A DNA stretch of 64,000 nt from Candidatus Synoicihabitans palmerolidicus (GCA_020809425.1 JAGGDC010000001.1:992001-1056000); one strand, 5' to 3'; shown: positions 1 to 10,326, numbered from the stretch's first letter. The notes: generated by a model from the letters alone, not told the origin. A program made the numbers and translations.

Positions 1-777
1 TACGGATATTGCGCGCTTCAGGAATTCAGACCACCCGGATGACGTGATCCGCAACTGGCTGCGTAATTGCAACACGTTGGAATTTATTGGCGTTTGGGAA
101 CGGCTGAATAACCCGAGTTTCAAACTCGTCGAATTCGACGGGTTTAGAAACCAAGCCGAACTGAACGTTTTGTCCTCACACCGAAGCAATGGATCGAAAG
201 GACCGGTGCGGTCGGCGTGACGTCCAAGGCGGGCCGCTATGGTGGGACGTTTGCCCACAAAGACATCGCCTTCGAGTTCCCCTCCTGGGGGTCGGTTGAG
301 TTCAAGCTCTACCTGATCAAGGAGTTTCAGCGTTTGAAGGATGATGAGAATCGTCGTCTGTCGCTGACGTGGAACCTCAATCGCACGCTCTCGAAGCTCA
401 ACTACCGTATTCACACCGATGCGATCAAAGTGCACCTGATTCCTCCGGCTATCACGCCGGGGCAGGCTGCCTTCACCTACGCGACTGAAGCGGACCTGCT
501 CAACGTAGCTCTCTTCGGTCAGACTGCGAAACAGTGGCGTGACGCCAACCGGACGCTGGAGGGCAACATGCGCGACCATGCCACGGTCGAGCAACTGTTG
601 GTGCTGGCGAATATCGAAGGAATGAATGCTGAGTTTATCGTGATGGGGCTATCGTCGTCGGACCGTCTCAGGCGGCTCAACGAAATCGCGATCCGTCAGA
701 TGAAGATCCTGACCGCTGCCCCGAGCGTGTCTCGCCAATCTCGCCAACTCAAGAACTCCGGAGATAAATTGCCATGA
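1..777 (+). pseudogene. KilA-N domain protein, frameshifted
   Basis: Bases 1-165 read TDIARFRNSDHPDDVIRNWLRNCNTLEFIGVWERLNNPSFKLVEFDGFRNQAEL. The next frame reads FVLTPKQWIERTGAVGVTSKAGRYGGTFAHKDIAFEFPSWGSVEFKLYLIKEFQRLK, a typical KilA-N domain. The frame changes near the T-run at about 168-172. 5' end is outside the window. Confidence 0.75.
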
Positions 778-779
778 CC

Positions 780-920
780 AGCAGGAGATTACGCCGACCC
801 CAATGCATCCTCGACGTCCTCGCCGCCCAAGCCGACCGTCTCCAAATCCTCATCCTCACCTGCCACCCAGATCGGTATCGGGGCGTGGGGCAGGGGATAG
901 CGCTCCTCCCAACCCCGTAG
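780..920 (+). pseudogene. C-terminal remnant of a YhaN/SMC-like ATPase
   Basis: Frame from 780 reads ILDVLAAQADRLQILILTCHPDRYRGVGQGIALLPTP*. The 'QILILTCHPxRYR' tail resembles YhaN-type ATPase C-termini. No upstream part is present. Confidence 0.4.
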
Positions 921-1046
921 CGGAACGGCGGACGCTGTTTCGATCCCTCTCGATGACCAAACCTCGCGAAATTCCCCCGCCGTTCCATTCCGCCGCACCT
1001 GTCGCACCCAAACCCGCAGCCTCCGCCACCCCCGCAAGAGAGGGTA

Positions 1047-1196
1047 ATACCAACGACTATAAGGACTAAAACTTAGGATCGACAGTAGGGCGGGACCGCT
1101 GGGCCCGCCGAAAACAAGGTGCATTCGCCAGGTTGTCGCGGTCGGACCCAGCGGTCCGACCCTGCCTTACGGCCAAAACCATTCAGTCGTTGGTAT
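1047..1196. repeat. MITE-like element with 12-bp perfect terminal inverted repeats and internal hairpins
   Basis: ATACCAACGACT (1047-1058) and AGTCGTTGGTAT (1185-1196). Internal hairpin GGTCGGACC-cagc-GGTCCGACC at 1140-1161. Confidence 0.55.
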
Positions 1197-1267
1197 GACT
1201 CAACACTCCGACTTCTACTCCTTGTCCTTACTTGCATTCCTTACTTATCCGGCTTACGGTCCGTCCC

Positions 1268-1543
1268 ATGCAAGCAACCCTTACCAGTAAAGGTCAGATT
1301 ACCATCCCTATAGATGTCCGTAATCGGCTCCATCTAAAGCCGGGCGACATCCTGGAATTCGATGAAACCGCCCCCTTTCTGAAGGCCACCAAAACCATCC
1401 CGCCCGAAGCTTGGGAGGAATTTGGCCGCGTGGCCACCGACCCGTGGAGTGGCAGGGAGATCCTCGAAGTCATGGTCGAGCTGCGCGGACCGGTCGAGTT
1501 ACCCGTCGCCCTGAACCCGACGCCCGATAAGCCCTGCGCATAG
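1268..1543 (+). CDS. AbrB/MazE/SpoVT-family antitoxin
   Basis: MQATLTSKGQITIPIDVRNRLHLKPGDILEFDE motif; PIN-domain ORF downstream. Confidence 0.8.
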   Translation: MQATLTSKGQITIPIDVRNRLHLKPGDILEFDETAPFLKATKTIPPEAWEEFGRVATDPWSGREILEVMVELRGPVELPVALNPTPDKPCA

Positions 1544-1556
1544 AAAATGCATTTGA

Positions 1557-1694
1557 AACCACGGATTTAACAGATGGGCACAGATTACCAAAGGCATTGT
1601 GGATTGCGGTCACCTTACCTTGCGTGTGAATAGCTATCAGGTGCTCCTTGATCTGCCATTCTCTGCATCCGTGTTATCTGTGTCATCCGTGGTT
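1557..1694. repeat. Imperfect inverted-repeat element (AACCACGGAT... type) between antitoxin and toxin
   Basis: Left AACCACGGATTTAACAGATGGGCACAGATTA; right ATCTGTGTCATCCGTGGTT (reverse complement AACCACGGATGACACAGAT). Confidence 0.55.
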
Positions 1695-1731
1695 AATCTG
1701 AACTGCCGGGTTTAGGCTGAGCTACAAAACC

Positions 1732-2136
1732 ATGCGAACCGCCCTGGACAGTTCCGTGCTCATCCTGCTCTACCGTAAACAAGCGGGTTGGGAAGCGTGG
1801 CGGGATAGTCTGCAGCACGCTGCCGGCGAAGGTGAACTGATAATCTCTCCGGTGGCCTTTGCCGAGTATTCCATTGCTTACCCCACTTTGGAATCTGCCC
1901 GCGCCGACTTGGATCGGCTTCACATTGTCTACGAACCGATCGAAGCCGCGTCCGCCTACCTAGCCGGCCAGATTTTGCTCCGCTATCGGCGAGAAGGTGG
2001 TCCCCGCCAACACCTCATTCCCGATTTCCTGATCGCCGCGCACGCCAGTGTGCAAGCGCACCGCCTCGCCGCGATTGATCGCGGCTACCTCCGCACCTAC
2101 TTCCCCGCCCTGAAGCTCCTCACGCCCGCTACCTAG
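1732..2136 (+). CDS. PIN-domain (VapC-like) toxin
   Basis: MRTALDSSVLILLYRKQ...LIPDFLIAAHASVQAHRLAAIDRGYLRTYFPALKLLTP; PIN-type acidic positions and C-terminal motif. Confidence 0.8.
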   Translation: MRTALDSSVLILLYRKQAGWEAWRDSLQHAAGEGELIISPVAFAEYSIAYPTLESARADLDRLHIVYEPIEAASAYLAGQILLRYRREGGPRQHLIPDFLIAAHASVQAHRLAAIDRGYLRTYFPALKLLTPAT

Positions 2137-2259
2137 TTCTACTTAGTTAAATAGTTGACAGAACTAGAAGAGGCGACAGAGTGGGGACTCATCAGCCCGT
2201 TGGTCATCGGGGGGCCTAGTCCTGCGGGCCGAAGGGAAAAATGACATTGCCGCCCTAAA

Positions 2260-3625
2260 AGATGCGGCCCGTATGTTCGTGGAATTTTGCCACTCCTATT
2301 CACCGCACTTCATCGGCTGGAGGATGAACAGCGTGGGGCACGCGCGCCACTACCTCAGTGGGCTGCTGGGCACGCAGCGGCGAAAAAACATTGAGGTAAT
2401 CGGGTAGGATGTGAAAGGCAGTGATTATCAAGGTCTTGAGCGGTTCATAAGTTCATCGCTCTGGGATCACCACTCGTTGATGGACCAAGTCGCCTGCGAC
2501 GCCAACACATTGTTCGGCGATGAAAAACTTGCCGGTCTGTATATCGACGAGAGCAGTTTTTTGAAAAAGGGCCACGCGTCGGTGGGAGTGCAGCGCCAAT
2601 GGTCCGGGCGGGCAAGGTTGAAAACTGCCAAGTCGGAGTCTACGCTTGCCTGGGGCGCGATACGCAGGTGTGCCTGACTGATTTTCGTCTGTATCTGCCG
2701 GAGGCGTGGACGCAGGACTTGGCGAGACTGGACAAGGCCAAGGTGCCGGAGCAATGCCGCGTGCATAAAACCAAACACGAGCAGGCCTGGGAGATGATCG
2801 TGCACGCGCGCAAGCAGGGCCTGAGGTTTGGTTGGGTCGGCTTCGACTGCCTGTATGGCAGCAAGCGCGAGTTGCTCAACGCGGTCGAAGACCTGGGGGA
2901 GCGCTTTGTGGGCGATGTGGCCAGGACGACCAAGAGGTATGGACGCAACAACTACAACTGGAGAAACCGCGCGCGGGCCGGGGACGACCCGCGAAGAACT
3001 AGCGGCTCAGCGAGGCCAACACCGCACAGTATCGCAGCGTGGAAGCATTGGCCCAGGAGCACTTCGAGTCGGCACACCAACGGGTCAAATACCGCTCAGG
3101 CACCAAGGGGGAGTGTGGACTCATGGATCTGGGTGAGCACCGTATGGACCTGGGAGCCAAGGCACACAGGAGCCACGAGAGCGTTTACTGATCATCCGAC
3201 GCGATGCAGATAACAGCTTCAAATACAGCCTGAGCAACCGGCCGGCCGGCCAGTCGTGGGCCCACTATGCCTGGGCACAGGCCCAGCGCTTCTGGATCGA
3301 ACATGCCTTCCACGAAGCGAAGAGCCAGTTGGGCATGGCACAGTATCAGGTAGGTGCGGGTCTGGCCCGGCTGGCATCATCACATGGCCTTGGTTGCCAT
3401 GGCCCTGCTATTTTCCCCAAAATTAGGTACCAAGTGCATCCCCAGCATCCCCAGGTCCCGCTGCTGAGCGTGCGCGACATCACCGAACTGCTCGACTACT
3501 ATCTGCCTCGCAAGCGCCTCGATGAGGCGGCGATCCTCACCAATATCACCGCCAGGCACCGGCTCAGAGCACGCGACATCGAGCGGCGAAAACGCATTCT
3601 CGTCGGCCTACCTCCATCTAACTAA
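2260..3625 (+). pseudogene. IS701-like (SRSO17/COG5659) transposase, multiply disrupted
   Basis: Pieces in different frames: NSVGHARHYLSGLLG...*; YIDESSFLKKGHASVGVQRQWSG; GKVENCQVGVYACLGRD...LYLPEAWTQD; FGWVGFDCLYG; VTDLLDYYLPRK-like C-terminus at 3329-3625. Confidence 0.7.
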
Positions 3626-3632
3626 GTAGCAT

Positions 3633-5449
3633 TAGAGAGTGTCCCATTTACCCTGATTTTGGAAGGGGGGGCAGGAAAGCCGATTTTTGAGCGGATTTCC
3701 GGCTACCAATGGCGGATGTAGGCGCGCGCAGATGCAATTTAATGGCTAAATTGCAGTGTCGCAGCAGTCAGTGCCTGGATCGTTTCCATGCGGGAACCTC
3801 CGGCAGCCGGTTTATTGTTCATCGTTGGAGTAGGCTTGGTGGTTTTAGGCGGCTTGGGCTTGCGGTGGTTGGTCGGCCAGCAGTCGGGCGATGAGCCACA
3901 GGTTGTGACCGAGGATGCTCCAGGCTACCGTCAGGTAGCGATTCGTGAAGCCTCTGGCACTCAATCGCTTGCCTTGGCGTTGCTTGATGATGGCGATGCG
4001 GGCTTCCGTCGAAGCCCGGCGATGTTGGAGCGCCACGAACTGCGGCTCCTGCATGCGCCGTTGCAGTTGCTGCGGATCACGGGGGCAAGTGGCGTCATAA
4101 ATGTCGGCTTCGGCCAAGCGTTCGCACAGCCGTTTGGTCGAGAAGCCTCGTCGGTGCTCGCCGCTTTGATCGGGGTGCTCAGGTCGAACTGATTCTGGCG
4201 CTCGAGGCTCTGGTAGAACTGACGCCATTCGGCCGGAGTCATTCCCTGATACAACTGCCAATCGGTGATCAACCCCGTCACGTTCTCACTGATCATGAGG
4301 GTGTTGCCAAACTCGACCTCGCCGGACGCCTTGCCTCGGACCACGGTCTGCACGTCGGGTTCGTAGACGCAGAGGATCTTCTCGGCGTTGGGCACTGGTC
4401 GCGCGCCGATGATGCGTTCGTGGGCCTGTTTGATCGCGGCCGGCAGTTGCTCGAGCATGGCGTCGATGCGCGCAATGATGCGGGTGGCCTGGCGCTCACT
4501 GAAGCGGGTCCGGGCGTAGTCGGCGGCGAGGTGGTCGCGGTGGCGGCGGGCGTGCTCGCCGATGGTGCGCAGCAGGCGTTTCATCTGGCGGAGCACGCCC
4601 TTGCGGGCCCGCGGCGCCGTCGGCTGTGGGTCATCGCGATGCACCACCGATTCATCTGCTTGGAAAAGACTGGCGACTCGTTCGGCATCCGACCCCGCAA
4701 CCCCGCTGCACGGATCAGTTTCACCAGCCTTGAGCAAGGGGGTGCGGCTCACGTCGCGAAAGAGCACCCAGTCGACCGGGAAATGGATGTTGGCCTGCAG
4801 GCAGGTCGAGTCCACCAGGCACGTATCCATCGGCTGCGCCGCAGCCAGTCCCAGTTCGCTCGCCCGGTCCGCCTCACCGCACATCTCGATAATGACTTGG
4901 CTCATCCTACGCACCTGCCCGGCGGTGAAGCATTTGGACGCACGCTCCCGCACGCTTTCTTTGGGAGACCCCCTTGATGCCGTCGATCCGGCGCGCTCCG
5001 CAAAAGTCGGACAACAGATCGCTGGAGGCGATGCTCAGGGAAAGTTTACGCAAGCTGATTTTCCCGCGCATCATGCGCAATACCTGCACCCGCCGCGCCT
5101 TGCGCGCGAACTGCAGGTGTCGCGGCAACCCGGCCACGTCGTCCCCCCGCCAGTTTTCCCGGGCAAAGTCCACGGCCATCGCTTCCAAGTGGCTGTTGGC
5201 CAGCAACTGGTCGAGCCCCGCCAGTTGATCGCGCAACGCGGCGTAATCTTTGTTGGGTCCGACCGGAGTCAGGTCTGGACGCAGCCAGGTTTTCAGGGCA
5301 ACTTCCGGGGCGACGGCTTCGGTAGTATTGTTCACACCAAATTATACACGCCGTTTTTGTGCCGAAACCAGGAAATCCTCCCGGTTTCGGCCTCTTTATT
5401 TTTACGCTACCTCCTCTTCTCCAACCTCTTGCGTTTGTAGGACACGTTC
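3633..5449 (-). mobile_element. Decayed IS (DDE transposase, family unassigned), homologous to the element at 35230-37050
   Basis: ORFs 3845-4261, 3961-4953 and 4907-5335 (minus) together match the 499-aa transposase at 35338-36837 (e.g. LRPDLTPVGPNKDY, LVDSTCLQANIHFPVDWVLFRDVSRT, WSILGHNLWLIARLLADQPPQAQAA). One end has GTGTCCCATTTACCC, similar to the intact copy. Confidence 0.75.
5361..5391 (-). promoter_or_regulatory. Hairpin in the 5' leader of the decayed IS transposase
   Basis: GCCGAAACC ... GGTTTCGGC; equivalent stem with a compensatory change in the other IS copy (35287-35319). Confidence 0.5.
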
Positions 5450-5577
5450 CAGGTAGGAGCAAAATACGCGCCAGTGCGAGACGGTTTGTGTGATGAGATG
5501 GGTCGAAGTAGGTGGGCAAAAAAAATCCCGGGTCGGTTCGTGGTGCGAATAAACGGGATCGAAAAGCGTTGGGTCGC

Positions 5578-5799
5578 TCAGGCGGCGAGCGGGAGGGCCT
5601 GGGTGGCTTTTACCTTGGTATTGACGCCGTAGTTCGTGATCGGAGTCCCGTAGTCGTTGAGCGCGATGGCGGAGATCCCAATGGCGATGCTGGCGCTGGT
5701 GGCGGCGATGGCGCTCACGCCTAATAGCATGGTGCCGGGGGCGAGGATCGAGGCGGCGATGAGAATGGTAGCGGTTTTCATTGTCGGTAGGTTTTGCAT
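5578..5799 (-). CDS. Small hydrophobic hypothetical protein
   Basis: 73 aa, MKTATILIAASILAPGTMLLGVSAIAATSASIAIGISAIALNDYG; signal-peptide/TM-like. No family recognised. Confidence 0.3.
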   Translation of the reverse strand: MQNLPTMKTATILIAASILAPGTMLLGVSAIAATSASIAIGISAIALNDYGTPITNYGVNTKVKATQALPLAA

Positions 5800-5944
5800 T
5801 TTCCTGTGTTGATTTCATCACCCCGCAGTGGATCGAAAAGTCGCAGAAACTGACAAAACCCACCTCGCCGGCAACATTGAGTCCGGAATTCGATGACCCG
5901 CCTGAACCTAAATTCCGAAGTGGGATGTGACAGAAGCAGCGGTG

Positions 5945-6895
5945 TTAGCGAACAAGGACAAAGTTGGGATTAGCGGCCAAGAGATTGAGAGCATGTAGCA
6001 TTTGGCGCATGACCGCGATAAGGGCTATTTTCTTCAGTTTCCCAGCCTCAACGAGGCGCCGATAAAACGCGCGCATGACAGGGTTACATCGGATGGCAGA
6101 GACCGCCGCCATGTAGAGGACCTGGCGCACGGAATGACGCTCGCCGCGCACATGTCGGCAACGATGTCGCCGCCCGCTGTCGTGGGCGAACGGGGCCACA
6201 CCGATCAGAGCGGCGAGTTGGCCCGATTCGATTTTTCAGAGTTCAGGCCCGTAGGCGAGCAGGGTGGCCGGCGAGCACGGGTCCTGCGCCTTGGAGTTCG
6301 CGCAGTCGAGCGGCTTTGGTGCGTAGACGGTCGTCCTCGTGGATGTGCGTTTTAATCAGTGCATCGGTTTGTTCGAGCTCGGTGGCTAAAAGCGCCCGCA
6401 GGATCTCAAGACGTTCACGCAAAATGCGTCCAGCCAACTCGCACCGGTTGCCTGTGGCGACGAGTTGATCACTGATCTGCCGGCGATAGTCGAGCAGCTC
6501 ACGCAAGGTAGCGGCCGCTTCGTCGAGGGCACGGTGCAGGCGTGGCTTCATTTGTAACCCAAAGCGGCGCAACAGTTGAGCGTCGAGTGGGTCGGTCTTG
6601 GCGAGCAAAGCCGGCGGCGCGGGCAAAGACGCACACACGTCCTGGATTTGACCACGCAGACTTGGATCTGGGCCAAGAGCAATGCGGCGACAATGGCACG
6701 CTCGTAGCCGCCAGTCGCTGCGCATACGACCCGGGCATTGGGCAGGCTCTGGAGGTGCTTGATCAAGGCTCGGTGGCCTCGGTGGGTGTTCTCGACGTGG
6801 GCATAGCGAGTATCATCGACGGTGTAGTCGAGACGATCTTTGGCGATATCCACACCAACATAGGTGATTTGATTTTCAGGGGTGGTTTGCTCCAT
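5945..6895 (-). pseudogene. IS110-family transposase, frameshifted
   Basis: ITYVGVDIAKDRLDYTVDD...ENTHRGHRALIKHLQSL...AATGGYERAIVAALL; then LLAKTDPLDAQLLRRFG; then ...NPVMRAFYRRLVEAGKLKKIALIAVMRQMLHALNLL in different frames. Confidence 0.85.
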
Positions 6896-7088
6896 CTTGT
6901 TATACGAGCTCAGGGCTCTCTCAGCGGTTCGAGTTCAACCAGGTCGGCAACCCGGGCCCAGGGCTTCTGTTCGAGGTAAATCCTCGGGTAACAAATCGGC
7001 CTCTGGGTTGCCGTGCGGTGCAGACGGCCAGTCTGCACCGCACCCTGGCGAGCATCATTCAAGGCATTTACCTCGCATGTGCATTCGC

Positions 7089-7146
7089 GCCGAATGCAGC
7101 CTCCTGCGACGAACTCTATGGTCCATTCTCGGAGGCTGCATTCGGC
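7089..7146. repeat. 16-bp perfect inverted repeat with 26-nt spacer
   Basis: GCCGAATGCAGCCTCC (7089-7104) and GGAGGCTGCATTCGGC (7131-7146). Confidence 0.6.
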
Positions 7147-7186
7147 TCCGTCCTCGCTTGTTCTTCACATCGGTTCGAACATACAA

Positions 7187-7256
7187 GGGAACGAAGGGCG
7201 TGAAGTGGGAACGAGTTACGGTCCGTCGCAGGCATCGATTCGATCACCTGGCAGGC
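7187..7256. repeat. Dispersed ~69-bp repeat, copy 1
   Basis: GGGAACGAAGGGCGTGAAGTGGGAACGAGTTACGGTCCGTCGCAGGCATCGATTCGATCACCTGGCAGG; about 87% match to 26440-26508. Confidence 0.55.
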
Positions 7257-7311
7257 AGGGCAATTTCAAGAAAGGTTATTGAAAACGATTTTGAGGGGCT
7301 TGGTTGCGAAG

Positions 7312-9104
7312 CTAACCGCGTTGTAGGCGTTGGCGCATAGCCTCTTGGACGCATGGCAGCGACTCTTTGAGTCTGCCAAGCACGGTGATCACCAGGGATC
7401 TAATCGTTGCGAGCAGCGAGATCGTTGGCCATTTACGGGCGTAGCATCGGTCTTCACCCATGGAAGCGTCTTTGTGGTAGTGAAGAGCGTTCTCGATCTT
7501 CCAATGTCCTGTGGCCTGAGCGAGTAGCTTGGCCGGATCGGCTTGGGTGCAATCTTGGCTGGTCACGAAAACGATGCATTGGATTTGTTTTTTATCTGTC
7601 GTGAGGTTCTCGCGCTCTCGGGTGATCCGGCCGGCCTGCGCCGCGAAGGGTCAGGTCGGTCGGGCTGGCGTCGATCGCTGCGATGCTGCGGCGCTCGGTC
7701 CTGCCATGGCCCCTTTCCAGGGTGAAGATCTTCCTGACCTCGCTGGCATCCATCCTTTTGCCGATGGCCTTGCGCAGCGCCGGGCGGTTGCCCGTCACGC
7801 TCATCAGATAATCGGCTCCGTGCTCCTGCACGATGCTGTGGGCTAGCGTCCTGCGGCAGTATAGGGCGTCAATGGTTACGGGCGTTCCATCGATCGGACC
7901 GATCTTGCCGAGCAGATCGACGACGGCCTGCGGCTCGTGGTTCTTTCCCCTGACGCAAAGGTTGCTGAAAAAAAAATCCCTTAGGCTATGGCTGATCGCC
8001 GAGACGCTCAAGGCCTCAGGATTGGCGGGTGTCGCCGTCGCCCTGATCACCTTGCCGTCGATGGCGATGGCCTGCGGGGCGTCGTGCTGATGCTGCCGGA
8101 GCCATGTTTCCACGACTTTATCGAAGGCCTCTGGCTGCGCAGCGCAAATGGCTCGCCATAGTGTCGTATGGGAGGGGGCGACGAGCTTGCCGGTGCCGGG
8201 GGCACGCCAGAAGCCGAAGCTGCGGCACTGCCTTTGATTCAACGCAGCGGCGAAGGCGGCGCACTGCTCCAGCGAGCGGTACCCCGCGAAGTATCCGCAA
8301 ACGACCACGCCGAGCAAACCGGAGAGGCGATATCGGCGCCCCTTGTGCTCGCGCCGGTCCTCGAGCAACCTAAAGGCTTCCATTAGCGAGCCGATCGCCT
8401 TACCTTCGGCAAGGCGCGGATACCGCTTTTGCTGCTGCTGGCAGTAGCCATGGTAGGGCTCGGGTAGCTCCTCGCGGCACAGCAGCTCCTTGAAGTCCTG
8501 CCGCAGTGGATACATCAGAATCGTCTTGGGCTTGCCGTAATGCTGGTAAAAATCTGCCGCTTGGCGGGCGAACCCCTGGCTCGAACCTACCACCGTCCCG
8601 TTGACGGCCTTATAGCAAGTGCCCTCGAAAAACTCCGGATCCACGAAGGTCTCGACTGCGACAGGTTCCGAGCCAAAAGCACCACGCCAGTCTTCGCGCA
8701 GGCGTCTGAGCGCCAGCGAGAGGCTTTGGGACGCCAGATTGGGCATGGAGCGCGACGACCCAACAATCAGCAAGCGGCTGTTGGCAACGAGCAGTTCGAG
8801 GCGCTGCCATGCTTCCTAGCCAATGCAGCTGTCGCGTGCCTTTAAGATGGTAGACTGCGGAGCTGAACGAGAGCAGTGCCGCCCATTTCCCTGCCTCTTC
8901 CACCACGTAGCGCAGCGCTTTTCCCGCCACGTTCGAACTGCGCAAATAATGGTGAGTGCGGATCAGGTCGTTCCATCGCTCTATCTCTGCTTGATCGTCG
9001 AGCAACCGGATCGTGGCATTATCCAGCAGGTATCTCTGACGGCGGTTTGGACGGGTCGTTTTCTCAAACATGCCGCAGTCGCCGCAGTCCAACACTGAGT
9101 GCAC
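7312..9104 (-). pseudogene. DUF4338 (DruA-like) domain joined to ISAs1-type DDE transposase, two frameshifts
   Basis: N-terminal EIERWNDLIRTHHYLRSSNVAGKALRYVVEEAGKWAALLSFSSAVYHLK, then WQRLELLVANSRLLIVGSSRSMPNLASQSLSLALRRLREDWRGAFGSEPVAVETFVDPEFFEGTCY (DUF4338). Then LLEDRREHKGRRYRLSGLLGVVVCGYFAGYRSLEQCAAFA...AIAIDGKVIRAT...GRITRERENLTTDKKQIQCIVFVTSQDC...GHWKIENALHYHKDASMGEDR (ISAs1). Frame changes near 8808-8815 and near 7620. Confidence 0.8.
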
Positions 9105-10326
9105 AGGCTGAGAGGGAGTGGTTCCCTTTCTCCTAATGCACTATAATGAATACTATACGTTTGATATTGGGATTGATGATTGGCGGGATTGAGGTTGCGA
9201 CAGGCCGTAGGAAGGGAGCGGTGAGCAGCTATACACAAGCCAGAGAGAGGACGACCGGCCCGGCTTGCAGGGCCGGTCGTCCTCTCTCTGGGAAAAACTC
9301 CGCGCTGGCGTCGTGGGCGCAGAGCGGAGGATTGGGAGTGGTGGCAAAAATACAACGGCGCATCACCGCCAAGGAACGCGAGGCGAGTCATGCCGGTTTG
9401 GCCCAGGGCAAAAGCGGCGCTCAGCTTGCCGCCGCCCTCGGCCGCGACGCCTCGGTGGTCAATCGCGAGATCACTCGCAACGGCGGGCGCAACAGCTACA
9501 GCGGCATGGATGCGCAGACTCGCGCTTGCCCTCGGCCCAAGTGCGCCGACACGCCCGCCTTGCGCGACGAGGTGCTGGTCCTGTTTGCCACCGGCGCTAC
9601 GCCCAAGCAAATCGAAGTCGCCTTGAGACGACGTCATGGCCTTGATCTGACCCGACGCGTGAGCCACGAAACCACCATCTACGACTTCATCTACGTCCAC
9701 TCCAAAGGCTCGGTTAAGAAGGAATTGATCGCTTATTTGCGGCGCAAGAAGCCCCGGCGCAGTCCCGCCCCCCGCGCCAAGGGCAAGCTCTCGGGCCAGT
9801 TGCCGGGCGCGATCAATATCGGCGAGCGACCCGCTGAGGTGGAGCGCCGGGAGGTGCCCGGACACTGGGAGGCCGACTTGGTCATGGGTGCGGGCAATCG
9901 CACCGCCATTTTGGTCATCACCGAACGGGTCTCCCGCTACGTGATGATCGTCCCGTTGGGCGGCGCCAAAGACGCGATCAGCGTCGTCCGCGCTCTCATC
10001 TGGGCCTTCAAACGCCTGCCCGCCCACCTGCGCAAGACCCTCACCTACGACAACGGCCGCTAAATGGCCCAACATGCCGCCTTCTCCCTTGCCACAAAAG
10101 TGGCGGTCTACTTCTGCAATCCACATAGCCCTTGGCAGCGCGGTGCGGTCGCGAATATCAACGGTCTGATCCGGGAATACTTCCCTAAAGTCATCGATTT
10201 TAACACCGTCACCAAAGGCCAAATCGCCAAAGCGGAGTGGCTACTCAATAATCTTCCTCGCATCGGGCTCGACGGACAGTCTCCCGCTGAAGTCTTTCAT
10301 GCTATTATACAAAAAAACTGTGCACT
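9098..10326 (+). mobile_element. IS30-family element
   Basis: Possible terminal repeats AGTGCACAG (9098-9106) and CTGTGCACT (10318-10326) flank the IS30 transposase ORFs. Confidence 0.6.
9241..9290. repeat. 21-bp perfect stem hairpin with 8-nt loop inside the IS30 leader
   Basis: CAGAGAGAGGACGACCGGCCC (9241-9261) and GGGCCGGTCGTCCTCTCTCTG (9270-9290). Confidence 0.8.

Noticed and set aside
7592-8815. Programmed ribosomal frameshifting in the DUF4338-ISAs1 gene
   Set aside because: No slippery heptamer visible at either frame change, and the many other lesions nearby make random indels the simpler explanation.
8981-10222. 413-aa minus-strand ORF opposite the IS30 transposase
   Set aside because: Antisense to a clear IS30 protein; open frame explained by high-GC codon bias. 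The real minus gene starts near 9068-9104.
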